DNA from: Kineococcus rubinsiae
GTDB lineage: Bacteria > Actinomycetota > Actinomycetes > Actinomycetales > Kineococcaceae
DNA: 39,582 nt
Assembly (NCBI RefSeq): GCF_011839805.1
Contig: NZ_VWPY01000039.1
Location: forward strand, 1-39,582
Reading direction: 5' to 3'
A program made the position numbers and the translations under genes. Shown piece after piece: positions 15,725 to 23,397 of this stretch (positions within the stretch are counted from its first letter, which is position 1; every line of letters starts with the position of its first letter). Under the pieces are notes generated by a model. That model was not told the origin of the DNA. It searched no databases and saw nothing but the letters and a program-made list of their open reading frames with translations.

Positions 15725-18013
15725 GTGCCGCCGTCCCGACGCCTCCTGCCCCACCCGTCCGCGACCGCCCGCGTCCTCGCGCTGCTGGGCGCTGTCGTCG
15801 CGCTGCTCGGGCTCCTGGGCGCGACCCCGGCCCGGGCGGCGACCCAGACGGCCACCCGGGCGGCGACCCAGACTGCCTCGGGCCTGGCCACGCACCCGCT
15901 CGTCCTCGTGGGCACGGGCGGCGTCAGCTGGTCGGACGTGTCGGCGTCGGCGACCCCGGCGCTCGCGGGGATGGCCGACGGCGGGGCGGTCGGCACGGTC
16001 GCGGTCCGCTCGGTGTTCACGGCCGCCTGCCCCGGCGACGGCTGGCTCGCGCTGTCCTCGGGCCGCCGCGCGACCGACTCGGCCGGGACGTCCGCGGAGC
16101 ACGTCAACGCGCCCTGCGCGCCGATCGCGCCGGTCCGCGACGGCGTCCAGCCGGACTTCGCCGCCTACACCGCGATCGCCGCGCGCGGCACCTACGGCGC
16201 GACCCCCGGGCTGCTCGGGCCGGCGCTGGCCGGCGGCGGGGTGAGCACCGCGGCGCTGGGGCCCGGTGCGGGCGTCGCCCTGGCCGGGCCGGACGGCCGG
16301 GTCGCGGGCACCGTCGTGGACCCCGGCGGCGCGGGCTGGGAGCCCGCCGCGCTGGGCGCGGCCGTCGCGGAGCAGCTCGCGGCCGGGACGATGGTCGTGG
16401 TCGTCGACGCGGGCGCCGTGCGCGACCCGGCGGACCTGCCCCGCGAGGAGGCCGCCCCCGCCGCGAGCCGGGCGGAGCAGGTCGCGCTCGTCGACGCGCG
16501 CGTCGCCGCGGTGCAGGCCGCCGTCGCGGCCGCGGCGGGCGACCCGACGCTGCTCGTCGCCTCGATCGCCGACGCGGGCCGCACGCCCCACCTGCAGTTC
16601 GCCGCCGCCACGGGCCCGGCGCCCGGCGGCGGCCGCTACGACGGGCTGCTCGGCAGCCGCTCCACCCGGCAGACGGGCATCCTGCAGACGACCGACCTGG
16701 CCCCCACCGTGCTCGCGCTCGCGCTGGGCAGCGACACGGCGACCGCGGGCCTCGTGGGCGCCCCCGTCACCGCGACCGACGCGGACGCCTCCGCCGCGGA
16801 CCGCGTCGGCAAGGTCCGCGACCTCGACCTGGCCGCGCAGGCCATCCAGCCGCTGGTCCCGCCGTTCGTGGTGGCCTGGGTGCTGTCGCAGATCGTCCTG
16901 TTCGTCGTCGCGACCATCGCGCTGCGGCGCGCTTGGGGCGGGACCCACGTGCGCCCGCGGGTGCTCGCGTGGCTGCGCCGCGTGGCCGTCGTGTTCGGCG
17001 CGGTCCCGGCCTCGACCTACCTCGCCAACACGATCCCGTGGTGGCGGGCCGGCTCGGGGACGGGCTCGCACCTGCTCGCGGTCACGGCCGCCGTGGCCCT
17101 CTTCGTCGCGGTCCTCACGGCGCTGGCGCTGCTCGGGCCGTGGCGGCAGCACCCGCTGGGGCCGATGGGCTTCGTCGGCACGGCGACCGCGCTGGTCCTC
17201 GCCGTCGACGTGGCGACCGGCTCGCGGCTCGTGACGTCGAGCCTCATCGGCCTGCAGCCCGTGGTGGCCGGGCGCTTCTACGGCCTGGGCAACCCGCAGT
17301 TCGCGCTGTTCGCCGTCGGGACCCTGCTGCTGACCGTGGCGGTGGCCGACCGGCTGCTGCTGACGGGCCACCGCCGCGCGGCCACGGCCTCCGTCGTCGT
17401 CCTCGGCCTCGCCGCCACGGCCGTCGACGGCGTCCTCGGCAGCGACTTCGGCGGGCCGCCGGCGATCATCCCGGCGTTCGGGCTGCTCGCGCTGCTCGTC
17501 GCGGGCGTGCGCGTCACGTGGCAGCGCGTCCTGGTCATCGCGGCGGGGACGGTGCTGGCGATCGCGCTGATCGCCGTGGCGGACTGGCTGCGGCCCACCG
17601 ACGACCAGACCCACCTCGGGCGCTTCGTCACGACCCTGCTGGACGGCGGGGCGTGGCAGGTCGTCGAGCGCAAGGCCTCGCAGAACCTGCGCATCCTCGT
17701 CGGCTCGTGGTTCACCGTCGTGCTGCCGTTCGCGGCCGCCTTCATCGGCTGGGTGCTCATGCGCCCGTCCGCGCTGGGGGTCTCGGCGCTGCAGCGCACC
17801 TACGACCGCCACCCGGTCGTGAAGTCGGGCGCCGTCGCGCTGCTCGTCCTGCTGGGCATCGGCTTCGTGGTCAACGACTCGGGGACCGCGGTGCCCGCCG
17901 CGGGCGCGATGCTCGCCGTGCCGCTGCTGCTCGCGGCCTGCACGCGGGTGCTCGAGACGCCCGGGGAGGCCGCGGCGCCCGCGGCGGGGGACGTGCCCGC
18001 CGGCGTGCGCTGA
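15725..18013 (+). CDS. Large membrane protein with an exported, alkaline-phosphatase-like domain
   Basis: A 762-residue protein. An N-terminal signal/membrane segment (about 15-40), an exported domain of about 320 residues with one likely disulfide pair (ACPGDGW, APCAP) and a LQTTDLAPTVLAL segment like those of alkaline-phosphatase-superfamily domains, then about 10 membrane helices. The conserved RFYGLGNPQFALFA motif is in the first third of the membrane half, and FGGPPAIIPAF follows. I do not know a characterised family member. Its neighbour, the divergent GT87 enzyme, makes a role in outer-envelope glycopolymer processing plausible but unproven. A 24-bp direct repeat encodes the AATQTATR segment near the start. 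Confidence 0.7.
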   Translation: MPPSRRLLPHPSATARVLALLGAVVALLGLLGATPARAATQTATRAATQTASGLATHPLVLVGTGGVSWSDVSASATPALAGMADGGAVGTVAVRSVFTAACPGDGWLALSSGRRATDSAGTSAEHVNAPCAPIAPVRDGVQPDFAAYTAIAARGTYGATPGLLGPALAGGGVSTAALGPGAGVALAGPDGRVAGTVVDPGGAGWEPAALGAAVAEQLAAGTMVVVVDAGAVRDPADLPREEAAPAASRAEQVALVDARVAAVQAAVAAAAGDPTLLVASIADAGRTPHLQFAAATGPAPGGGRYDGLLGSRSTRQTGILQTTDLAPTVLALALGSDTATAGLVGAPVTATDADASAADRVGKVRDLDLAAQAIQPLVPPFVVAWVLSQIVLFVVATIALRRAWGGTHVRPRVLAWLRRVAVVFGAVPASTYLANTIPWWRAGSGTGSHLLAVTAAVALFVAVLTALALLGPWRQHPLGPMGFVGTATALVLAVDVATGSRLVTSSLIGLQPVVAGRFYGLGNPQFALFAVGTLLLTVAVADRLLLTGHRRAATASVVVLGLAATAVDGVLGSDFGGPPAIIPAFGLLALLVAGVRVTWQRVLVIAAGTVLAIALIAVADWLRPTDDQTHLGRFVTTLLDGGAWQVVERKASQNLRILVGSWFTVVLPFAAAFIGWVLMRPSALGVSALQRTYDRHPVVKSGAVALLVLLGIGFVVNDSGTAVPAAGAMLAVPLLLAACTRVLETPGEAAAPAAGDVPAGVR

Positions 18014-18045
18014 CCTGCCGGGTCGGGCCGCGGGACCGGCCGCGC

Positions 18046-18069
18046 TACTCTTGTCGAGAATCGTTCCCA
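18046..18069 (+). promoter_or_regulatory. Promoter with Zur-like box for the metal ABC importer
   Basis: A TACTCT -10 element (18046-18051) is followed by the imperfect palindrome CGAGAATCGTTCCCA (18055-18069), about 10 of 15 positions like the actinobacterial Zur box TGAAAATSATTTTCA, at the expected start of transcription. A Fur-family repressor there would block initiation. The leader is about 30 bases. Confidence 0.5.
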
Positions 18070-18086
18070 TCGTCAGGAAGAGCCTC

Positions 18087-19013
18087 ATGCCCCGCGCCGC
18101 GACCGCCCGCCCCCGCACCTCCGTCGTCGCGGGGGGAGCCGTCGCGACGGCCCTGCTGCTGACCGGCTGCGGGGGCGGCTCGACGACCGGCGCGGAGACC
18201 GGCGGGCTGAGCGTCGTGGCCTCGACCGACGTCTACGGCAGCATCGCGAGCGCCGTCGCGGGCGACGCCGCCACCGTGACCTCGATCATCACCGACCCGT
18301 CCGCGGACCCGCACTCCTACGAGGCGAACACCCGCACGCAGCTGGAGCTCTCCCGCGCCGACGTGGTCGTGGAGAACGGCGGCGGCTACGACGACTTCGT
18401 CGACACGATGCTGAAGGCCGCGGACAACCCCGGCGTGGCGGTCGTCAACGCGGTCGACGTCTCGGGCAAGGCGGCCGCCGCGGGCGAGGAGCTGAACGAG
18501 CACGTCTGGTACGACGTGCCGACCGTGCGCAAGGTCGCCGCCGCGATCGAGGCCGCGCTGGCGAAGGCCTCCCCCGACGACGCCGCGACCTTCGCCGCCA
18601 ACGCGGCCGCCTTCGACGCGCAGCTCGCCACCCTGGAGCAGACCACCGCCACCGACGCCGCCGCGACGACCGGCGCGCCCGTGGCCATCACCGAGCCCGT
18701 CCCCGGCTACCTGCTGGACGCGCTCGGCGCGGTCGAGAAGACCCCCGTGGAGTTCTCCGAGGCCATCGAGGAGGACACCGACGTCCCCGTCGACGTCCTG
18801 CAGGAGACACTGGCCCTGTTCACCGACCGGCAGGTGCGGGCCCTCGTGTACAACGAGCAGACGAGCGGACCGCAGACGGAGCAGGTGCTCGCGGCGGCCC
18901 GCGACGCGGGGATCGCCGTCGTGCCCGTCACCGAGACGCTCCCCGAGGGCAAGGACTACACCCAGTGGATGACCGAGAACGTCGAGGCGGTCGCGGCGGC
19001 CCTGCGGCCGTGA
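18087..19013 (+). CDS. Zinc/manganese ABC transporter substrate-binding lipoprotein
   Basis: A 308-residue member of the ZnuA/TroA cluster. Signal peptide with lipobox LLTG-C28. Metal-site positions: H76 (DPHSYE) and H139 (NEHVWYD) are present; the third ligand is glutamate (TE203-PVPGY) where characterised proteins often have His, and the fourth site region reads YNEQT at about 255-259. This pattern is shared with an actinobacterial subgroup of the family (family knowledge). There is no His-rich zinc loop, so zinc or manganese cannot be separated by sequence. ATG at 18087, with AGGAAGAG 4 bases upstream. The Zur-like box upstream favours zinc. Confidence 0.85.
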   Translation: MPRAATARPRTSVVAGGAVATALLLTGCGGGSTTGAETGGLSVVASTDVYGSIASAVAGDAATVTSIITDPSADPHSYEANTRTQLELSRADVVVENGGGYDDFVDTMLKAADNPGVAVVNAVDVSGKAAAAGEELNEHVWYDVPTVRKVAAAIEAALAKASPDDAATFAANAAAFDAQLATLEQTTATDAAATTGAPVAITEPVPGYLLDALGAVEKTPVEFSEAIEEDTDVPVDVLQETLALFTDRQVRALVYNEQTSGPQTEQVLAAARDAGIAVVPVTETLPEGKDYTQWMTENVEAVAAALRP

Positions 19014-19810
19014 GACCGCCGGCGCTGCGGCTGCGCGGCGCCGGGCTCGCCTTCGGCGACCGCCGGCTGTGGTCGGGCCTCGACCTCGACGTCGAGCCCG
19101 GCGAGTTCGTCGCCGTCCTCGGCGCCAACGGCGCCGGCAAGACCAGCCTGCTCAAGGTCGTCCTCGGCCAGCGGCCCCTGTCCGCCGGGACCATCGAGGT
19201 CGCCGGGCGGCCCGTGCGCCGCGGCGGCCGCGACATCGGCTACGTCCCCCAGCAGCGCGGCCTGGAGCCGACCACGCCCCTGCGGGCCCGCGACTTCGTC
19301 CGCCTGGGCCTGGACGGGCACCGCTGGGGCCCGCTGCTGCCGAGCCGGCGCGCGGACGCGGCCGTCGACCGCGTCCTGGCCGCCGTCGGCGCGACCTCCT
19401 ACGCCGACGCCCCCGTCGGCCGGCTCTCGGGCGGCGAGCAGCAGCGGCTGCGCGTGGCCCAGGGCATCGTGGGCGACCCGGCGCTGCTGCTGTGCGACGA
19501 GCCCCTGCTGTCCCTGGACCTGCACCACGCCCAGGCCGTCAGCCGCCTCGTCGACCGCTGCCGCCACGACTCCGGCGCCGCGGTCCTCTTCGTCACCCAC
19601 GACATCAACCCCGTGCTGCCCTACGTCGACCGCGTCCTGTACCTCGCGGCGGGCGCCTTCCGCATCGGCCCGCCCGCCGAGGTCATGACGTCGGCGACGC
19701 TGTCGGAGCTCTACGGCAGCCCCGTCGAGGTCGTCGAGTCCGGCGGCCGGCTGCTGGTCGTCGGGGGCGCCGCCCCCAGTCCCCACCCCCACGAGGAGGT
19801 CGCGACGTGA
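19010..19810 (+). CDS. Metal ABC transporter ATP-binding protein
   Basis: A 266-residue ABC ATPase. Walker A GANGAGKT (38-45), Q-loop YVPQQRG, signature LSGGEQQRLR, Walker B LLLCDEP, and the switch histidine in FVTHDIN are all intact. The GTG start overlaps the lipoprotein stop (GTGA) and the stop overlaps the permease start, so the three proteins are a tightly coupled operon. It powers metal import through the permease. The C-terminal ~40 residues (EVMTSATLSELYGSPVEVVE...) fit ZnuC/MntB-like proteins. Confidence 0.95.
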   Translation: MRPPALRLRGAGLAFGDRRLWSGLDLDVEPGEFVAVLGANGAGKTSLLKVVLGQRPLSAGTIEVAGRPVRRGGRDIGYVPQQRGLEPTTPLRARDFVRLGLDGHRWGPLLPSRRADAAVDRVLAAVGATSYADAPVGRLSGGEQQRLRVAQGIVGDPALLLCDEPLLSLDLHHAQAVSRLVDRCRHDSGAAVLFVTHDINPVLPYVDRVLYLAAGAFRIGPPAEVMTSATLSELYGSPVEVVESGGRLLVVGGAAPSPHPHEEVAT

Positions 19811-20694
19811 GCGCGGGCACCGGCTGGAACGACGTCTTCGACTTCCGCGACTACGGCGCGCTGCTCGACCTCGTCCACAACTCGCTCTACGCGGGCGCCC
19901 TGCTCGGGCTCGTCGGCGGGCTCGTCGGGGTCTTCGTCGTCGCGCGCGACCTGCCGTTCGCGGTGCACGGCATCAGCGAGCTGAGCTTCGCGGGCGCCGC
20001 GGCCGCGCTGCTGCTGGGCGTGAACGTCGTCGTCGGCTCGCTGGTCGGCTCCGTGCTGGCCGCGGTCCTGTTCGGCGTGCTCGGCGTGCGGGCGAAGGAG
20101 CACAACTCCGCCATCGGCGTGCTCATGCCGTTCGGCCTGGGCCTCGGCGTGCTGTTCCTCGCGCTCTACCAGGGCCGCTCGGCCAACAAGTTCGGTCTGC
20201 TCACGGGCCAGATCGTGGCCGTGGACGACCCGCAGCTGGTCTCGCTCGCGGTCATCGCCGCCGTCGTCGTCGCGGCGCTCGCGGTGGTCTGGCGGCCGCT
20301 GCTGTTCGCGAGCCTGGACCCGGAGCTGGCGGCCGCGCGCGGCGTGCCCGTGCGGGTCCTCTCGCCCGTGTTCATGCTCGTGCTCGGGCTCGCCGTGGCC
20401 ATGAGCGTGCAGATCGTGGGGGCGCTGCTCGTGCTGGCCCTGCTCGTGACGCCCGCCGCCGCGGCCGTGCGGGTCAGCGCGTCACCGTTCCTCGTGCCCG
20501 TGCTGAGCGTCGCCTTCGCCGTCACCGCGGTCGTCGGCGGGACCCTGCTCGCGCTCGGCTCGAGCATCCCCATCAGCCCGTACGTCACGACGGTGTCGTT
20601 CGCCATCTACCTGGCGTGCCGGCTCGTGGGCCGGGTGCGGCGCCCCGCCGCGCGGGCGGGTGCGCCCGCGCCCGCTGCGGCGCACGCGCACTGA
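19807..20694 (+). CDS. Metal ABC transporter permease (ZnuB family)
   Basis: A 295-residue integral membrane protein with about 8 helices of the ABC-3 family (ZnuB/MntB). The HGISELSFAGAAAALLLG segment and the KEHNSAIGV loop match the family. The last ~25 residues are a basic, Ala/Pro-rich tail ending in HAH. GTG start overlaps the ATPase stop. It ends six bases from the convergent dehydrogenase gene. Confidence 0.93.
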   Translation: MSAGTGWNDVFDFRDYGALLDLVHNSLYAGALLGLVGGLVGVFVVARDLPFAVHGISELSFAGAAAALLLGVNVVVGSLVGSVLAAVLFGVLGVRAKEHNSAIGVLMPFGLGLGVLFLALYQGRSANKFGLLTGQIVAVDDPQLVSLAVIAAVVVAALAVVWRPLLFASLDPELAAARGVPVRVLSPVFMLVLGLAVAMSVQIVGALLVLALLVTPAAAAVRVSASPFLVPVLSVAFAVTAVVGGTLLALGSSIPISPYVTTVSFAIYLACRLVGRVRRPAARAGAPAPAAAHAH

Positions 20695-20704
20695 GGACGC
20701 TCAG
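20691..20704. terminator. Small hairpin across the convergent stop codons
   Basis: CTGAG (20691-20695) pairs with CTCAG (20700-20704) around a 4-base loop; the arms contain both stop codons. Only five pairs, so it is a weak terminator candidate. Confidence 0.3.
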
Positions 20705-21690
20705 CTCGTCGCGTACCCGTGCTCCGCGTCGACCACGTGGAGCAGCTCCTCGCCCGCGGTGAAGCGCTGCAGCTGCTCCAGCAGCAGGCCCTGCAGGCGC
20801 AGGAGGAAGTCCTCGGAGTCGCCCGCGAGGTGCGGGGAGACGATCGCGCGCGGCTCGTCCCACCAGGGGCTGTCCGCGGGCAGCGGCTCGACCGTGAAGA
20901 CGTCCAGGGCGACGCCGGAGAGGCGGCCGCGCTTCACGGCGGTCAGCAGGGCCTCCTCGTCGACGACGGGGCCGCGGCCCACGTTGACGAAGACCGCCGA
21001 CGGCTTCATGGCCGCGATGACCTCGGCGCTCACCAGGCCCTCGGTCGCGGTGGTCAGCGGCGCGGTCACGACGACGACGTCGTACTCGCCCACGATCGAG
21101 GCCAGGTCACCCGGCGCGTGCAGGGCGCCGAAGGGCGCCGCGGCGGGCCGGGGCTCGCGCACCACGCCGTCCACGGAGACGCCCATCGCGTCGAGCAGCC
21201 GGCCGGTCGCGGTGCCGATCGAGCCGGCGCCCACGACGAGGCCGCGCGTGCCCGCGAGGCTGCGCGTGCGGCGGTGGCGCCAGCGGGAGGCGCCCTGCAG
21301 GCGGACGGTCGCGGGGACGTCCTTGAGCAGCGCCAGCACGCAGGTCAGGACGTACTCGGCCATGTCGACGTCGAGCACGCCGCGGGAGCAGGTGAGCGTC
21401 GCCGGGTGCCCGAGCAGGCCGGGGAAGAGCAGCCGGTCGGGGCCCGCGCTCGTGGTGTGGACCCAGCGCAGGCGGGGGAGGCCGCCCGTGGCCGCGAGGG
21501 CCTCGTCGAAGGACGCCTCGAAGCCCGGGACCACGCAGTTCCAGACGACCACGGCGTCGGCCTCGGCGAGCGCCGCGGCGAGGCCGTTGCTGGCCGGGTG
21601 CAACCGGCGGACCTGTGCGCGCGAGGCCAGGGCGTCCAGCTCGGGGTCGGCGGCGTCGGCGATGACGAGCAGGTCGGGGCGGTCGGTCAT
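20701..21690 (-). CDS. D-isomer-specific 2-hydroxyacid dehydrogenase
   Basis: A 329-residue NAD(P)-dependent dehydrogenase. The cofactor fold carries GAGSIG (154-159); downstream are VFVNVGRGPVVDEEAL with the substrate-binding Arg, ALDVFTVEPLP with the acid residue and SPHLAG with the catalytic His. The N-terminal substrate domain is recognisable (WVHTTSAGPD). Substrate is not readable; phosphoglycerate, glyoxylate or lactate are family possibilities. The ATG at 21690 has no ribosome site but a CATGCT hexamer 6 bases upstream, fitting a leaderless transcript. Zwf lies upstream, separated by two hairpins, so it is probably a separate unit. Confidence 0.92.
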   Translation of the reverse strand: MTDRPDLLVIADAADPELDALASRAQVRRLHPASNGLAAALAEADAVVVWNCVVPGFEASFDEALAATGGLPRLRWVHTTSAGPDRLLFPGLLGHPATLTCSRGVLDVDMAEYVLTCVLALLKDVPATVRLQGASRWRHRRTRSLAGTRGLVVGAGSIGTATGRLLDAMGVSVDGVVREPRPAAAPFGALHAPGDLASIVGEYDVVVVTAPLTTATEGLVSAEVIAAMKPSAVFVNVGRGPVVDEEALLTAVKRGRLSGVALDVFTVEPLPADSPWWDEPRAIVSPHLAGDSEDFLLRLQGLLLEQLQRFTAGEELLHVVDAEHGYATS

Positions 21691-21711
21691 GCGTCGAGCA
21701 TGACGGGTCCC

Positions 21712-21738
21712 GGGGACCGGTGGCGCCCACCGGTCCCC
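21712..21738 (-). terminator. Strong hairpin between zwf and the dehydrogenase
   Basis: GGGGACCGGTGG (21712-21723) pairs with CCACCGGTCCCC (21727-21738), 12 bases around a 3-base loop. It is the second hairpin after zwf and lies ahead of the dehydrogenase start; it probably isolates the two genes. Confidence 0.65.
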
Positions 21739-21741
21739 CGG

Positions 21742-21761
21742 ACGGGCGACGAGACGCCCGT
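21742..21761 (-). terminator. First hairpin downstream of zwf
   Basis: ACGGGCG (21742-21748) pairs with CGCCCGT (21755-21761) around a 6-base loop, 10 bases after the zwf stop codon. Tandem with the stronger hairpin further on. Confidence 0.6.
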
Positions 21762-21771
21762 TCCGCGACGC

Positions 21772-23184
21772 TCAGTGCTGGGACAACCACCCGTAGGGAG
21801 CGGCGACCTCGTCCGCGGCGGCTGGGCCCCAGGACCCGGGCGCGTAGGGGTGCAGGTCGGGGCGGTGCTCGAGCATCGGCGTGACCACGCGCCACGCGTC
21901 GCGCAGGCCGGCGGCCGTGGTGAACAGGGCCCGGTCGCCCACGAGGACGTCGCGCAGCAGCGTCGCGTAGGCGGGCAGCGGCTCGGCGTCGGGCAGGTCG
22001 TCGAGCTCGAGGTACAGCCGCCCGGAGACCAGGTCGTCGGAGACCCCGGGGCGCCGCGCGGTGACCTGCGACCACACGGTGCCGTTGCCGCTGAGGGTGA
22101 AGGTGATGGTCTCGGGCTCGCGGACCTCGTGCTGGCGCGAGACCGGCGGGCGCAGCACGAGGGTCACGTGCTGGTGGCTCTCGGCGAGCTGCTTGCCGGT
22201 GCGCAGCACGAACGGCACGCCCCGCCAGCGGTCGGTGTCCACCCAGATCCGGGCCGCGACGAAGGTGTCGGTCGTGGAGTCGTCCGCGACGTCGGCGAGG
22301 TCGCGGTAGCCGTCGCTCTGGCCCAGGACGACCTCGGCCGGGTCGACGGGCCGGAAGCAGGCCAGGACCGACTCGCGGGCCTGCTGGAGCGCCTCGGGGC
22401 CGGGCGAGGCCGGCGGCTCGAGGGCGACCTCCGCGGCGACCTGCAGCAGGTGCGTCACGAGCATGTCGAGGGTCGCGCCCGTGGCGTCGTAGAACTGCGC
22501 GCGCTCGTCGACGCCGAGGGTCTCGGGGACGTCGATCTGCACCTGCGCGACGTGCTCGGCGCTCCAGACCTGCTCGATGAGCCGGTTGGCGAAGCGCAGC
22601 ACGTGCAGCTGCTGGGTCGCCTCCTTGCCCAGGAAGTGGTCGATCCGGAAGACCTGCTCCTCGGTGAAGACGGACTGCACCAGCCGGTCGAGCTCCTCGA
22701 AGGACTCCGGGGAGGTGCCGTAGGGCTTCTCGTAGACGACGCGGGCGCCGTCGGCGAGGCCGTGGGCGGCGATCGCCCGCGTGTACGCCTCGAACGTCGA
22801 CGGCGGCAGGGCGAGGTAGTGCACGAGCTGCACGTCGTCGCCCAGCTCCTCGCGCACCGACGCCAGGACGTCGAGCAGGTGGCCCGGGTCGTCCTCGCTG
22901 AACCCGCCCCCGGCGAAGCGGAGGCCGGCGCCGACGGCGTCCTGGACCTCGTCGCCGACGCCCTTGCCGAACTCCTCGAGACCGTCGCGGACGTGGCGGC
23001 GGTAGTCGTCGTCGCTGAGCTCCTTGCGGCCGCTGCCGATCAGGCGCCACTGCGCCGGGAGCAGCCCGGCGCCGGCCAGGGCGGCGAAGCCGGGCATGAC
23101 CAGGCGCTTGGCCAGGTCGCCGGTGGCGCCGTAGAGGATGAAGGCGGTCGGAGGGGTGTCCTGCGAGGTGGGGGCGTCGCTCAC
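21772..23184 (-). CDS. zwf: Glucose-6-phosphate dehydrogenase
   Basis: A 470-residue enzyme of the oxidative pentose phosphate pathway producing NADPH and 6-phosphogluconolactone. Cofactor motif GATGDLAKR (19-27), VYEKPYG and the signature RIDHFLGKE (180-188; Phe where Tyr is commonest) with the catalytic His are intact. It is not accompanied by opcA, tal or tkt, so it is a second or stand-alone copy rather than the usual actinobacterial opcA-linked one; that is inference. The GTG at 23184 has TACCGT 7 bases upstream and no ribosome site, so translation is probably leaderless. Confidence 0.95.
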   Translation of the reverse strand: MSDAPTSQDTPPTAFILYGATGDLAKRLVMPGFAALAGAGLLPAQWRLIGSGRKELSDDDYRRHVRDGLEEFGKGVGDEVQDAVGAGLRFAGGGFSEDDPGHLLDVLASVREELGDDVQLVHYLALPPSTFEAYTRAIAAHGLADGARVVYEKPYGTSPESFEELDRLVQSVFTEEQVFRIDHFLGKEATQQLHVLRFANRLIEQVWSAEHVAQVQIDVPETLGVDERAQFYDATGATLDMLVTHLLQVAAEVALEPPASPGPEALQQARESVLACFRPVDPAEVVLGQSDGYRDLADVADDSTTDTFVAARIWVDTDRWRGVPFVLRTGKQLAESHQHVTLVLRPPVSRQHEVREPETITFTLSGNGTVWSQVTARRPGVSDDLVSGRLYLELDDLPDAEPLPAYATLLRDVLVGDRALFTTAAGLRDAWRVVTPMLEHRPDLHPYAPGSWGPAAADEVAAPYGWLSQH

Positions 23185-23191
23185 CCGGTGA

Positions 23192-23197
23192 ACGGTA
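23192..23197 (-). promoter_or_regulatory. -10 element TACCGT for zwf (leaderless)
   Basis: TACCGT on the minus strand, 7 bases before the GTG start codon. Confidence 0.5.
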
Positions 23198-23397
23198 GTC
23201 ACCCCCGCCGCACCCCGCCCGGGCGGTCCCGCGCAGCCGCGGCGACGCCGCCCCGGGTCGCGGCGGTGTGATGTTGCACACGGTTGCCTGAGGACACGCT
23301 GTGCACCAAGCTCGCCCCCACCACTGCTCCGAACGGGTGAACCCCGTCGAGAGCTCCGCCCTCCAGCCCCCCACGTTCCAGCTCTGCAGGAGGACGA

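Noticed and set aside
23260-23320. Separated TGCACA/TGTGCA arms upstream of the subtilase as a CRP-like site
   Set aside because: The arms are about 19 bases apart, too far for the usual CRP spacing.
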